This document shows positions 1 to 11,830 of a stretch of 64,000 nucleotides of DNA, in pieces. Made by a program: the position numbers and the translations under genes. Source of the stretch: Agapanthus africanus (taxonomy: Eukaryota > Streptophyta > Magnoliopsida > Asparagales > Amaryllidaceae); assembly GCA_030015575.1 (NCBI GenBank), contig CM057339.1:699744761-699808760 (forward strand), given 5' to 3'. Positions within the stretch are counted from its first letter, which is position 1; each line of letters opens with the position of its first letter. A model generated the notes under the pieces. That model made no database searches, was not told where the DNA came from, and saw only the letters and a program-made list of their open reading frames with translations.

Positions 1-1493
1 CTAACCAAGCAATATCATATCTATAAGTGGGTTGTGCGTGACATGGCAATTTTTGAAGGTGTGTGTGACATACAATCAGTGCTCGTGCAACATGAATCGT
101 CAATAATAGTGCAGTGTCCTAAGGATACTAGTCCAAGCACAACACTAACTAAGCAGTAGGGTAAATGCGCAAATTCTAAATATGACATAGAATATGCGAC
201 AGAAATAACATCTCTAGCCCAGACGCATAACGCCATGCGAGCGTTTCCCCTGTAGATGTTAAATCTACGCACCAACGCTCCTAGCTAAGTGAAGCCAACC
301 ACCTGTTTTCCTTTTGTAGCAATGTCCGAAGTCCCCGCTTGCGAACCTGCATCTTTAAAACAATAAAACAAGTATATATTAATAATAGACCAAAAATACA
401 TACAATCAATACGGACCAACACGACACGCATACGTATTCTAAAGGGTTCGTGTTGTAGCTAACGCATATAGAGACACCATGAAACCAACTCAGACCAACA
501 GCAACACAGGACACGCACCATATCGGATAACGTATCGCGTGAAACGAAACACGAGAAACACACAAGTGGTCCCAGATTTTTCTGTACCAGTAATCTGTAA
601 AAGTTGCAAGTACCATGAGGCTACAAATAACCCTAGATACCACTACCCAAAAACCCAAACCACAACTCCCCAGTGTGGCCGCAAATTGCGGCCAGAACCA
701 ATAAATCTGCGGCCCAAATATGGTGGAATTGGCTCGTATTTTGAGGATAGGTTCTACGTCACTACACTAGGGTACTGTCAAGTCAATTTTTGCAACAAGT
801 ACCTAGTTTAACAGCAGATCATCCGTGACCCCAAAACAACACTAAAAATACGATATTTACCCGAAACGATACGATACGCGATAAAAACTGAAACTTTAAA
901 GCTAAGCTACACAAAAACAACATAAACAACAGCAAAATAACATTGCCTACACCAAAGAACTCAAAGATCCAAGCTTTGCATGATCCTAGGCATCCATGAG
1001 GCAAAATCCAAGAAAAGGTGTGATTTTTGTGAAGATTTTGAAGTTTTGTGATGGATTTGTGTAGGAAATAGGAGAGTGTTTAGTTTAAAAAAGAGGAAGA
1101 GAGAAAAAGAAAAGAGATAGAGAAATGAGAGAGAGAGGGAATGATAAAGAGAGAGAGAGAGGTGAGTGTAGGGTGTGAGATGAGAGTGAGTGTATCATAT
1201 GCATTAATTCCTCCATTAATACATTCATACACACCTCATCACACCAAAAGATCTAGGGTTTAGGTTAAGGATTGGATTAAACAAGGATTAGGTTAAGGGT
1301 CAAGGTTGCTAAGAACAAAATTAGCACAAACAAAACTCATATTTATGTGCACACGTGCGTGCATGCTTATAACAAATAATAATAAATTATTAATTAAATG
1401 TTATAAAATGTGAGGAACCCGAATTGGTAAACTTTTTACAGTAAACCCGCATTAACGTCTAAACGAACAGTAACCGAAATCTAAGGCGTTACA
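1..1493 (-). repeat. Gy1 3' LTR (partial, cut by window edge)
   Basis: This is the promoter-proximal part of the 3' LTR, since the element runs right to left and its LTR start (TGTAACGCC on the minus strand) is at 1493. It matches 17855-19376 closely over its length. It contains a GA-rich run at about 1086-1175 and a short GC-rich palindromic stretch near 675-700. Open frames seen here, for example 479-811, are not conserved to their stop in the other LTR copy and I do not regard them as genes. Confidence 0.9.
1086..1175. repeat. GA-rich microsatellite inside Gy1 LTR
   Basis: Nearly pure purine stretch made of GAGA and GAAA words on the plus strand. The same tract is present in the other LTR at about 18945-19022 with length differences. 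On the element's sense strand it is a CT-rich tract a few hundred bases from the LTR start, a common promoter-proximal composition in plants. Confidence 0.8.
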
Positions 1494-1508
1494 ATCTCCC
1501 ACCTTATA
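1494..1508 (-). other. Gy1 polypurine tract
   Basis: On the minus strand this reads as a purine-rich GGTGGGAGAT directly abutting the LTR start, preceded by the TTCGGGGACGAATT motif usual at the 3' end of plant gypsy interiors. It would prime plus-strand DNA synthesis. Confidence 0.8.
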
Positions 1509-1549
1509 GAAATTCGTCCCCGAATTTAAAATTCTCACTAAGCGTACCT

Positions 1550-4520
1550 TCAAAGAGAAGATTACAAAACTCCTAAATCTCGCTCGCAGCCTCCCAAGTG
1601 ATCACCTCACTATACGGCTACGCCCAAGAAAACTCTCCACAGATGGCAAGACCCTTGACCGAAGTTTCTCCACCTGCCAAGCCATTAACACAATTGGCTG
1701 CTGGTGAACGAAAGATCGCGTCCAAGCTAAATGGTCTGGTGCTAAATCTTATGAGAAAGGTGATGAAGGAAATCGCAAAGTATCGACACAAGGAATACAG
1801 GGTGAATACTCAATAATCTGGGCGGAAGTGCCAAATTAAAGACAACGGAACTAACTCGCTTTAAGGATCTTAAAAGGACCTACAATCCTGGGATAAGCTT
1901 CCCAAAACTCAACACGTCATTTATCGGAAAAATGCATAGGAATACATGATCTCCTACTGCGAACCCAAGTCTACGACCATCACGGTCGGTATAAGAGCTC
2001 TGCCTGCACTGGGCTGCTATCATCCTGACCTGAACCAACTGGATCATCTCCGAAGTCTCTAGACTAGCTGGGGTCCAAAAATCCTACTACGCAGAGTCAG
2101 AAAAACAGACTGGTGATCGACACGACCTAATCCCTAAACCTAAAGGTTGCTAATTGGAATGACTCTTGATAACTGCTATCGAAGGAGGACCCTAACAATG
2201 GCGAGTGATGATCCCATCTGCCGAAAACAATTAAAACGTACGCACAAGCATATCCTCCATAGTCGGTATAGCCCGCTCTCACAAAACCATCATCCTGCGG
2301 ATGGAAAAGTGGAGCTAAACCTCAACCAGTACCCAAGGCTTCCTGAAATTCCTGCCCAAGACGGCAAGCAAATAGGGTGCCTTCATTGGATACGACCCAT
2401 GAAGGAACTCCGTGCAACGCACAAACTTAATAAAGAACAACTGAGCAAACTGAGCATAACCGGACGACAAGCATCCGAATGGAGTCACACCCTGACTAAA
2501 CTTGGGTAGACACCATAACGAAATTCATGGAGACCTGCTCCCACTCCCACTCGGAACAGTTAAAGGTTGCAACTCTCCAGCCGGTCTCAGATGCTCAACC
2601 AAAGCACGCAACAAGACAGACACCTTGAAACAAAACCCGAAACTTCTCTTTACATCTATGCCCACCCGTAACTATCTCACAAGTCACGTCAATGTTGGTG
2701 GAATTTGAATGAGTACAGAGAGTTGATAGATGTGCCTGCTCTAGGATTTCGCGTCTCTACCCAATAGTATCAGGTACACAAACACGTCCTTAAACTTAGC
2801 ACACCCTTGTCACCAATCAAGGACTCCGAATCATTACCCAGCCGAGTATGCTCAAGAATCTCTAACGAACGAGCATCGGCGGGCAGTGCCTCACGAAAGC
2901 GATTAAGGAAAAGTGGTCGGGAACGGACATGAGCAAGCTGTCCCCTCAGTAGAGACGAACTTAAGCTATGCTCAACGATCACACAAGAACTGTAAATCCG
3001 CAGAAGACTGTCTCAACAATCAAAATCCGCTGCAGGAAGATGTACATTAAGCTCTGGTGGTCCGTGAAAATCTGACACGACTCTCGAACAAGTAGTGTCT
3101 CCAAATCTCCAACGCAAAACCACCGCGGCCATCTCCAGATCATGAGTGAGATATCCTGCTCGTACTTCCTCCAAATGTAGGGAAGCAAAAGCGATAACTC
3201 TATAGTGTCACCTCAGTACACAATCGAGCCCCACTCGCGAAACATCACAGTTAAACAACAAAGTCGCCCGAACCAGAAAGCAAAGAAAGAACTGATGCAG
3301 TTGTTAACCGAGTCTTCAACTGTCGAAACTGCGCACACATGCCTCAGTTCAATAAAAGAAACCTCCTTTTTGGTCAGTTCAGTCAACGGTGCAGCACTAC
3401 ACTAGAAATTCTACACGAAATGGAGGTAAAAACCTGCTAAGCCCAAAGATTCTGTGGACCTCCGTCCTGCATAAGTCTGGGCCAAAGCTGTATGGCCTCG
3501 ATCTCCCTCGGAACCAAACTAAAACCGTCTCCCGTAACTAAAAGACCTAGGATTCAACACAAACAAGCCTGAAGGAACACTCCGAGAATCTAGCAAACCG
3601 TTGGTGCTCTCCCAGTATCTGCAAAACAAATCCTCAAGTGCTGCTCCTGTTCCTCAAGACACATTAAATAAACCAGAATGTCGTCAATAACAGAACAATA
3701 ACTGGTCGAGGAACGGCCTGAAGAAATCTGGTTCATCATATCTACGAATGCTGCTAGGGCATTGGTGAGTCCAATGACACCACCAAAACACATAAGGCCC
3801 GTAGCACGCACAAGGCAGTCTTTGGAATGTCATCACTCCGAACCCGCAACAATGATGACCTGATCCCAAACAAACATAGAAAAATGTCTCGCACTCTGGT
3901 GCTGATCGAAGAAATCGTCAATGCGAGGTAAAGGATACCTATCCGCACTGTAGGCCGGTTAAATTAACGATCAATCAATACACAACCTCAAACTTCCGTC
4001 TTTCTCCTTGACGAATAGAAATAGGAGCTCCCTAATACGAAACACTCAGACGCACAAACCCCCCAACAAAACAACTCTGCAACTGATCCTTAAGCTCCCC
4101 AAGCTTCGCCGGCTCATCTAGAACAACGTCGGAAAACTCTCGCACAAAAGAAAACCGGTCCAACAAACCTACTGTGGCTACGGTATCACGAATGAATGCA
4201 AAGAATCCTCGACATCTTCTCCTCAAAAGCCGACTAGCGAAAAAGGCTGAATTCGAGCTGTGAGAGGCAGCACAACTATCCACCTGCACAACAAGAACCG
4301 ACTCGCCGGGGAAAACAACACCTGACTGTTTTCTCACGGTAGTCCACAGACGCCTAGCACGTAGATTACCAGTCCGTGCCCAGGAGAACGTCAAATCCAA
4401 CATCTCTAGAAGGATCAAGTGACGGATGAATCTCCTACCCGATTGGCACACAACTGAAATACGTGTTGCGCAACAAAAGAATCGCTGACAGAAATTACAC
4501 AACAAACGGCTGATCTACCT
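1550..4520 (-). pseudogene. Gy1 pol (protease, RT, RNase H, integrase, chromodomain), decayed
   Basis: Fragments of a gypsy polyprotein lie in the expected order but are broken by many stops and shifts. Near 4380-4440 the minus strand encodes ILLEMLDLTF, resembling the protease flap region, and 4050-4120 encodes LGELKDQLQ, the linker before RT. About 3590-3870 holds the RT palm with VIDDILVYL, a drift from the usual active site. About 3040-3110 holds the RNase H motif IFTDHQSLMYI. About 2130-2440 matches the second half of a gypsy integrase, beginning LHGVPSWVVSNEGT. About 1555-1610 encodes EVITWEAASEI, which resembles the end of a chromodomain. No functional polyprotein can be made. The chromodomain remnant supports a Tekay/Del chromovirus, with moderate certainty. 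Confidence 0.8.
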
Positions 4521-4582
4521 AAGACGACTCTCGTACCTACCATGGCACAAGTGTGAAAAACAAGCAAATACATCAAAAGAAC

Positions 4583-5296
4583 CTACGAATTAAGGATACC
4601 TGAAAATTCTGCATTGGACGCCCGCGCGTCCCGATGAGTAGAAGCAAACTCTCGTGTCTGCCCTCTACCCACAACAGGATGAACTCCTCCTCTGCTAGAC
4701 TGGCCTCTCTGAGCGAACCTTCCATGTCCACGACCTCTCTGAATACGACCCTGACGCAGTGCTAAGGAACAATCCCTGATGAGGTGATGAAGGCTCCCGC
4801 ACCAGAAACATCCACGCGACGGCTGTTGACCCTCCTGGGGATGAGAGTTGAACGACTGTCCACGTCCTAAGCCTCTGCTACTCCCGCTACGGTCACGAAA
4901 TCTGTCTCGACGACTAAGCCTCTTTCTCTGTGCTGGCACACCGGTATGAGTCCTCCACTGTTCCGAAACTCTCAAAGTCTCTAGAAGACGTGTCTCGTAA
5001 ACTGGGGCTACATCCACTGGTGCTATGTTGGTGGCGGACTGCTGCATGCTGATCGAAAGGAACAACTGGTTAACATGGGTGATCACCTCCTGTCGCTGCG
5101 CTCGAACGACCTCAACCAATGAACTCATCGTCTGGCGCATGTCCTGCATCTCTGCCACAAGCCTAGCAATATTATCTGTCGAAGGCGAATCCGTCTGCTC
5201 CTGTGCAACGAGCGTGCCATCCTGGTCAGTTCTCGTCTCACCCGAGTCAATCCTGACCTCGGCCCTCGCTGCATCACTCTGAGTCCCCATAGTCAT
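4583..5296 (-). CDS. Gy1 Gag-like ORF, capsid region deleted
   Basis: Open frame of 237 aa if started at the MTMG methionine; a longer in-frame start at 5389 adds a hydrophobic stretch atypical of Gag. The N-terminal half is acidic and helical, with a likely coiled coil around residues 55-95. A basic RS/RG-rich linker follows, then one CX2CX4HX4C zinc knuckle at about residues 160-176 (CFWCGSLHHLIRDC), then an arginine-glycine tail. The usual gypsy Gag capsid domain of over 200 residues, expected between the coiled coil and the basic linker, is absent. The frame is intact although pol is decayed, so this may be a non-autonomous Gag or simply chance survival. It sits directly after the PBS, as Gag should. 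Confidence 0.7.
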   Translation of the reverse strand: MTMGTQSDAARAEVRIDSGETRTDQDGTLVAQEQTDSPSTDNIARLVAEMQDMRQTMSSLVEVVRAQRQEVITHVNQLFLSISMQQSATNIAPVDVAPVYETRLLETLRVSEQWRTHTGVPAQRKRLSRRDRFRDRSGSSRGLGRGQSFNSHPQEGQQPSRGCFWCGSLHHLIRDCSLALRQGRIQRGRGHGRFAQRGQSSRGGVHPVVGRGQTREFASTHRDARASNAEFSGILNS

Positions 5297-5524
5297 CGGC
5301 GGCAAGGCTATAAATGGAAATAGGATTCGATAAGAATATAGAAATCGAATCACAAGGATATGAGTCATCAAGGAAGGAATTTCAAGCAATTTGTACTTAG
5401 GTCACTTTAGGCGGAGTACCGCATCATGAGTATTCTGCAGACATACACACACTACGTTACTCTGCTTAAGCTACCTACTCCATCATACCAAAGTCATCCT
5501 ACACTCCGAAAGGTAAAACCTAGC

Positions 5525-5536
5525 GCTCTGATACCA
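5525..5536 (-). other. Gy1 primer binding site (tRNA-iMet)
   Basis: The minus strand reads TGGTATCAGAGC, complementary to the 3' end of plant initiator tRNA-Met. It lies four bases inside the LTR end (TGACA). Confidence 0.9.
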
Positions 5537-5540
5537 ACTT

Positions 5541-6461
5541 TGTCACGACCCGAAAATTGGCACGTGACGGCCCTAATACTACGCAACGTCTAAAGGCGTA
5601 ACGCAGTAAAAGAAAGCCAAAACCCAGAAATCTAAACCAATAAAAGACAAGATAAGATAAGAAACATTTTTAAAAGTCTTTGAAATCACAACCCAAATTC
5701 TTTAAAAGTCCAACTTTCTTTCTTTGAAATTTTGGCAGCAACTCCTTTGTAAAAACTAGCCCCAAAAATGGGTACAACATAAATATAAATAAAGCATCCC
5801 CAAACGGGAGCAAATACATGCCCAAAGGCGGAAAACAACCACCACAACAAATATACGACGACGTAGCGAAGACAAAAAATACGATAGAAAGGAAACTGTA
5901 TAAAAGACAACAAGTCACAAAATAATATACAACATCGTCCTCACGCAAGTCTCTAAGTCAAACATGAAATTTGTAGATAGAGAGTACAAGGATACAACGG
6001 ATATATAATACAACACGAATAACCACAAAACCTACCTAAACAAAACAACACACTGTGAGCCGATGCGGTATCCGTAGCAAAAGATGATAGGTAGATGAAT
6101 ACCCTGCCTCGACTACTCTAGGGAACACCCTGCAAAACAACTGTGGCACAACGGGGGTGAGTTGCCAACTCGTGAATAGTAAAATAACATATGCAGGTAA
6201 TCGCAAGTATGTACGTACAGCGCGAAAGTAACATATGTAGGTTAAAAGCAGTAACAGGTCATATAAATGCAATAGTCATGAAAGGTACACTAACAGCTAC
6301 AACTAATACATGAAGCAATAATAATATGACAATCGGTATGCAATAATCATGCACTAATGATATGAAACTATATATACGTAATAATCATGAAAGGTACACT
6401 AACAGGTACAATTACACATGAAGCAATGCATATAATAAAGGTATGTAAATGCAACAGTCAT
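5541..6461 (-). repeat. Gy1 5' LTR, PBS-proximal part (split by Gy2)
   Basis: Starts TGTCACGACCC next to the PBS and runs until Gy2 begins at 6462. It continues after Gy2 at 16471. The first 1 kb resembles the Gy3 LTR starting at 44928 (the GCATCCCCAA..GGGAGC and GTGGCACAACGGGGGTGAG words), so Gy1 and Gy3 belong to related families. Confidence 0.88.
6457..6461 (+). other. Gy2 target site duplication, left copy (GTCAT)
   Basis: GTCAT directly precedes the Gy2 LTR start TGTAACACCC and recurs at 16466-16470 after its last base. A five-base duplication is standard for plant gypsy integration. Confidence 0.92.
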
Positions 6462-9400
6462 TGTAACACCCGAGCCCAAATAATACTATTTCTATGGCTA
6501 GTTGAGTGTTATACATTGCTCATTCCTATTATCCTGATTGTTTGGTGCTTTTTGCTAAATTTTAACCGGTTAAATCATTTTGGCACATAACAAATTTTAA
6601 CACCTAAAATGAAATTAAAAATATCCATGTTGGCCTACTCGTCGCCACTAGTCGCGTGGTAGCGTCCGTGTGTCGAGATTTCTTCCCGTTCGGTTAAACG
6701 GGCAAGTTTGGACGGCTACGCGCGCGTGCAAGTGTCCGACTTGGGGGCATGCATTTTAATCATTAAACACCTCTTTTCAAAACTTGGAACTCGCTTAAAA
6801 TCCTATAATTTGAATTTGGAACATTTGGGCGCAACCCGGACGCGATTTGGAAATGTTTCATTTAGCGCCAAAAATGCCCGTTTGATTAAATATATTTAAA
6901 ACTATAATATACCTTAAAATCCCTATTCTGTTACTATAAAATCTTTCTTAAAAATCTTTTAAAATTCTTCTCTAACTCCCGTACCGTCCCCGGCCAATCA
7001 GGCTTCTCTCGTGGGCCCCTATTCTCTCTCTCTCTCTCTCCGCCTCTCTCTGTCTCTCTCAAATTTTTCTCATTCTCTCTCTATCTCTAACCCTCTCTCT
7101 ATCTCTCCTATAATCTTTCTCTCTCTCTCTCTCTAACTCTCTCTCTCTCCCATGTATATATATTTCATGTTCTCCCCATCACGAGAGAAACCCACAGCGA
7201 GAACCCCCGAGCCCTAACCCTAACCTCCTCGTGCTTGCGCCGCCGACCTCCCCGCAACCTCGCCGTCGCCGTCCTCGCCTCCTCAGCCTAACCGCACCCT
7301 CCCTACCTCCTCTTCTCCCTCCTTCATACGCCTGCACCCAACTCCACCGACACCTGCACACAGTGCTGCCGCCGCCGCCTCCCATCGCCGACGACGTTGA
7401 CCTCCTCCCTTCACCCTCGTCCTGACCTCTCCACCTTCCTCCTCCTTCCCTCGCCGGCACTGCAACAGCACCCACGCCGCAGCACGACCACCTCCTCTGT
7501 TCGCCGGGAAACGCGCCGTCGATCATCGCCGTCATTGCCAGAGCCACCGCCGACACCTCATCTCTCTCCTGCCACCCAGACCAGACCACTACATCCCTCG
7601 TCGCGGCTACAACAGAACCGGAAACCTTTCAACCAAGGCTGCCGCCGTCGCCGCCTCGCCGGCGCCCCATCGCCGTCGAACCCGTGGTGGTTGCCCTGGT
7701 GGTTCCCTGTAAGCATCCCTATCTTTCCATTAATGTTAAACCCCCTCTCGCTGGTCCTTGTCTTTGTATATCGTGTTTTGCTAACTTCGTCGCTTTTGAC
7801 TTTCGCCGGATTCCGGCCGTGCCGTCGCTTGGACCCGACGCTCCAGCGAAGTATTCTGGTCCGTGTGGTCCCGCTGTTCTCTGTTTGGACTCGACCCGTA
7901 GCCCGTGCACCCGTCTCGTGTTTTCTGCCGACATTGCATCCGTGCTTTCCGGTTTGCGAAACCGTCGAGGCAAGTATCCGAATACTTGCTCTAACATGCT
8001 AGTACACAAGATCAAGTCTTGCTATAAACTTAATCATCACTCTATTTATTATAACTTAAAATTTACAGGGTTTAGCCTTGCTATGCAGTTGAATATCATA
8101 TTATATAATACAACAACTTAATGATGGTAATATCGATATTATATTATAACTTAGAATTGACAGTTGCAGTTATCCTTAACATGGAATCATTATAGTAGTT
8201 TCTTGTAATCAATCGGTCTGCTATCAATCCACACTTTAACTAACTAAACTAAGTAGATCATCCTTGCTTCATTTGTGAGACAATTATTATGCTTTAGTTT
8301 AATTCATGTAGCTTCATTACGTTATGTTTGTGATTATTGCACCCAAGGGTGCTTGAACCTGTTAATAAGAGAATACAAAGCATCACTGTGTTTACATGGA
8401 ATAATATTGTTATTTACTGTTCCTGCTGTTGTTCCTTATCCGTTACTATACCTGTTATAAGCATACATTTGATTGCATTACATATTGACCCGATCTTGAT
8501 ACACCTGACACATGTACTGATACACCGGACATGACACCCTATATATACCGACTCATCCTGTTGTACTATGACATGACTTATTACCTGATCTCATGTCTAA
8601 TGCCAACAAACATGACTTGGGGTCCTCATGGACCATTCTTGTTGTCTATCCAGACAAACCTGACCTGTTACCTGATCCTGCGTTGGCATTAATCCTTGGT
8701 TACTGAATACCTGACCTGACATACATAACTTGAGGGTATGGGGAAATCAAAGGTGAAACCGACTTGTAACTCAACAGTTCGATACCTGTTCTGATCAGTC
8801 TTACGGGCTTGGCCAGTCCGGGAGTGATGATGCTGACATCACTCGTCCATCCTACTACCTACTTTACTGCCTAGCGGCACGTCTCGGATTCAGCCCTGAG
8901 AACCTTGACCGTGGTCCCGGGCACGCACGGGATACTTTTGAGTTACATCGACGATTCATCAATTGATTTCAAAGACTATAGAGTAGAAACCTGATAGGAC
9001 AGTTTAGTTACCACTGCACATTACCCTGCACTGTTATTTCATAGTACTGCTTTATTCATGTATATTCATCCCTGCATTGTTTATTACCATGTTCATATTA
9101 TATTATTGGTTGACATGACGCGCTGACGTCTGGGTTTTGCATGGCCCAGATTCCTTACCACTGTCGACGACCGAGCAGTAGTACTTCAGCCAGCAGGCTG
9201 AACTGTGAGTTCCTTAGTGATTAATTTGTTTATTTCATTTCATTTCCAGATGTGAGCCCGCATTATGGGACGTACTGTTTATTTATTGTATTGGGTCATT
9301 TGCTTCCGCACTTATTGTTTATTGATTCTTGTTATTATGGATTTGGACATGTGTTAGATTAGTTTATTATCTTGTTCTTGATATCTCTACAACCGTAATG

Positions 9401-9491
9401 TGACTGTGGATGGATACTTCCTACCCATAGGTAGCATGGTTGGCTATGTCACGTGCCCAATCTTGCGTACTCTGGGAAGCGGAGCGTGACA
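6462..9491 (+). repeat. Gy2 5' LTR
   Basis: Begins TGTAACACCCG and ends GTGACA. From left to right it has a CT-rich microsatellite (about 7021-7155), a GC-rich segment with a CCCTAACCCTAACC word (7190-7690), then an AT-richer half. A plausible promoter and transcription start lie near the CT tract by analogy with plant promoters, but no TATA box can be assigned with certainty. The region is near-identical to 13440-16465. Confidence 0.94.
7021..7155. repeat. CT-rich microsatellite in Gy2 5' LTR
   Basis: Dense CTCTCT runs interrupted by short spacers. The paired tract in the 3' LTR (about 13998-14123) has shorter runs, showing length slippage since insertion. Confidence 0.9.
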
Positions 9492-9500
9492 TGGTTTTTT

Positions 9501-9512
9501 TGGTATCAGAGC
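9501..9512 (+). other. Gy2 primer binding site (tRNA-iMet)
   Basis: TGGTATCAGAGC lies nine bases after the LTR end. The spacer is T-rich and longer than in the other elements, where it is 1 to 4 bases. Confidence 0.85.
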
Positions 9513-9862
9513 TATAGGTTAGTTGGGTTGATTCTTTTATAGTTGGGTATGGTACCCGATACACGAATCAGAATACCCGTGATTAGGAAACATGTCCTGC
9601 CACCTTGACCGTTTTACCATCCTTGAATCATTCTTCCGGATCATGTCGACGTGCAAACTTACTTTGCATTGTCAACTCGAAAACCTAATTTCTTGTTATC
9701 TCTAGGACTTAGGCGACTTGGGTGGAGTTAAGTAATTGCGGCTATGATACCGCGGCATAGCTACAATGCGATACTCTATTTAAGTATCTTGGAGTTCTAG
9801 CCTTGATCCACATTCAGAATCTATCATCATGTTAATGTTGGGTGTTTTGAGTTCAGGATTAT

Positions 9863-10480
9863 GACAGGTAAGGAGTTGAAGACGTACCAGAGGCGCGTGT
9901 GAACGAAGCCGCCATGCTTGGAGTGATAAGAGAAATGCTGAAAATCAAAGAAATAGACCGAGCTGATCCAGCAGCAAGCGGACTTGTTTCAGGAAGGTTT
10001 GCAGATCGTTCAGCAGTCTGTAAACGATGTTGGAACTAGACCAGTTGACCGAGTAAGGACCGTAGCAGATTTCAGACTTTTGGATCCGTCTACTTTCACT
10101 GGTCTGGAGGAGCCGTTGCCAGCCGAGCAGTGGCTAGTGACACGGAGAATTTACTGATTGCGACACAGATTCCAGAGAACAAGAGAGTTGATGTGGTGCG
10201 CATTCAGCTGGTGGATTACGCCCGAGAGTGGTGGCTTGAGGAGGAGACCCGCTTGCCCAAGCCGATCAGTTGGGCGAAGTTTTCTAAGAATCCCTGGAGA
10301 AATTTTTCCCGCGGACTGCACGGGAGGAAATGGAAGAGAAGTTCATCGGACTAAGGCAGAATGGAGCAACCGTGGACGTGTATGTAGCAGAATGGAGGAG
10401 ACTCGGTAGTCTCGCTGGACCTTTCACGGCCAACGATGTGGACAGCAGTTGTGGTAAGGAAGCAGTTCTGTCGGGCCAGT
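9863..10480 (+). pseudogene. Gy2 gag remnant
   Basis: Encodes a recognisable gypsy Gag capsid core: FRLLDPSTFTG near 10070, then PAEQWL, then ENLLIATQIPENKRVD and a WWLEEE-containing stretch (10130-10260), then [14 protein letters not shown] (10350-10400). At least two frame changes break it (near 10130 and 10290). The C-terminal third, with the zinc knuckle, is missing: near 10440-10530 the frame runs directly into the RT linker. Capsid assembly cannot be expected. Confidence 0.82.
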
Positions 10481-10519
10481 CGAGTTTAGGGCTAGGCCGA
10501 CAAACAGTGTTCTTGCAGC

Positions 10520-11830
10520 TATGGAAGTTAATAGTAACGGCAGTTGTTCGCAACTTTATGGATGTATTTGAAGTTATATCGGGCTTACCGCCGAAGCGAG
10601 ATGTGGAATTCGCGATTGACCTTATTCCTGGTGCAGCGCCAGTATCAAAATCTTATTATCCGATGGCGCCGGTGGAATTGGGAGAAGTTAAGAAACAAGT
10701 TGGTGAATTACTCGAGAAAGGTTGGATTCGAAGCAGTAACTCGCCTTGGGAAGCTCCAGTTCTTTTAGTAAAGAAGAAGGATGGCACGAGAAGGATGTGC
10801 ATTGATTATCGAGAATTGAATCGGGTGACTATTAAGAACAAGTACCCGATCCCTCGCATTGGAGAACTTTTGAGCAGCTTAGTGGCGCGAGGGTATTCTC
10901 GAAACTGGATTTGCGATCCGGATATCATCAGGTTTGAGTGAAAGCAGAAGATATTTGCAAGACGGCGTTTCGAACTCGGTATGGACATTACAAGTATCTA
11001 GTGATGCCCTTCGGAGTAACGAATGCGCCGGCAATATTCATGGACTTGATGAACCGAATCTTTTCACCGTTCTTGGACCAGTTTATTGTGGTATTCATGG
11101 ACGACATTCTGGTCTACTCGAGGAGTTTTGAGGAGCTTGCTGAGCATTTGAAGATCGCACTGCAGACGCTGAGACAGGAGAAATTATTCGTGAAGATGAG
11201 TAAGTGCGAATTCTGGCTGGAAGAAGTGAAGTTTCTGGGGCATTTCGTGTCGGGCGATGGAATCGCCGTCGATCCCGATAAGATTGCAGCAATTCGAGAT
11301 TGGCCTATTCCAAAGAATGTTGCGGAGATAAGTTTTCTTGGACTCGCCGGATACTACAGGAGATTTGTGGAGAACTTCGCTCGTTTGGCAGAGCCGTTAA
11401 CCAAGCTTACGCGCAAGGAGGTACCGTTTGTTTGGACGGATGGATGTGCATTGGCCTTCGAGGCGTTGAAGCAGAAGTTGATAACCGCCCCTATCCTAAC
11501 TGTACCGGATAATTCAGGAGGACTGGTAATTCACAGCGACGCAGAATGGGAAGGTTGACGCTTACGCATCGAGACAATTGAAGACTCATGAGAAGAATTA
11601 TCCGACTCATGACTTGGGGCTTGCAGCCGTGATCTTCGCCTTGAAGATTTGGCGACACTACCTTTTGAACGAGAGAGTCGAAGTCTTTACCGATCACAAG
11701 AGTTTGAAGTATGTGTTCACTCAGAAGGAGTTGAACATGAGGCAACGCAGATGATTGGAGCTGATGGCCGACTACGACCTTGATCTTAAGTACTATCCGG
11801 GAAAGTTAACGTCGTGCCGGATGCGCTAAG
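10520..11830 (+). pseudogene. Gy2 reverse transcriptase and RNase H, frameshifted
   Basis: Starts at the RT linker ([19 protein letters not shown]), followed by fingers and palm: [21 protein letters not shown], then a break near 10915-10940 where the frame changes. The palm continues with [18 protein letters not shown] and the catalytic FMDDILVYS (about 11095-11120), then FLGHFVS and LAGYYRRF. RNase H begins near 11450, has a short deletion and frame change at about 11555 and continues with [12 protein letters not shown] near 11680; a TGA at about 11752 interrupts it. Protease is absent upstream. RT is recognisable end to end but not translatable as one protein. Confidence 0.88.

Noticed and set aside
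479-811. Open frame of 110 aa inside the Gy1 LTR, also seen in the second LTR at 18337-18615
   Set aside because: The two copies end at different stops and the frame has no protein-like conservation; similarity is fully explained by LTR duplication.
7208-7225. Telomere-like CCCTAACCCTAA
   Set aside because: Only two units, within an LTR, repeated in the other LTR; better seen as a telo-box-like promoter word than an interstitial telomere.
7684-8121. Open frames of 145 and 172 aa conserved in both Gy2 LTRs
   Set aside because: Conservation is expected for LTR copies; composition shifts from GC-rich to AT-rich within the frame and no domain is visible. Kept only as the promoter-like block finding.
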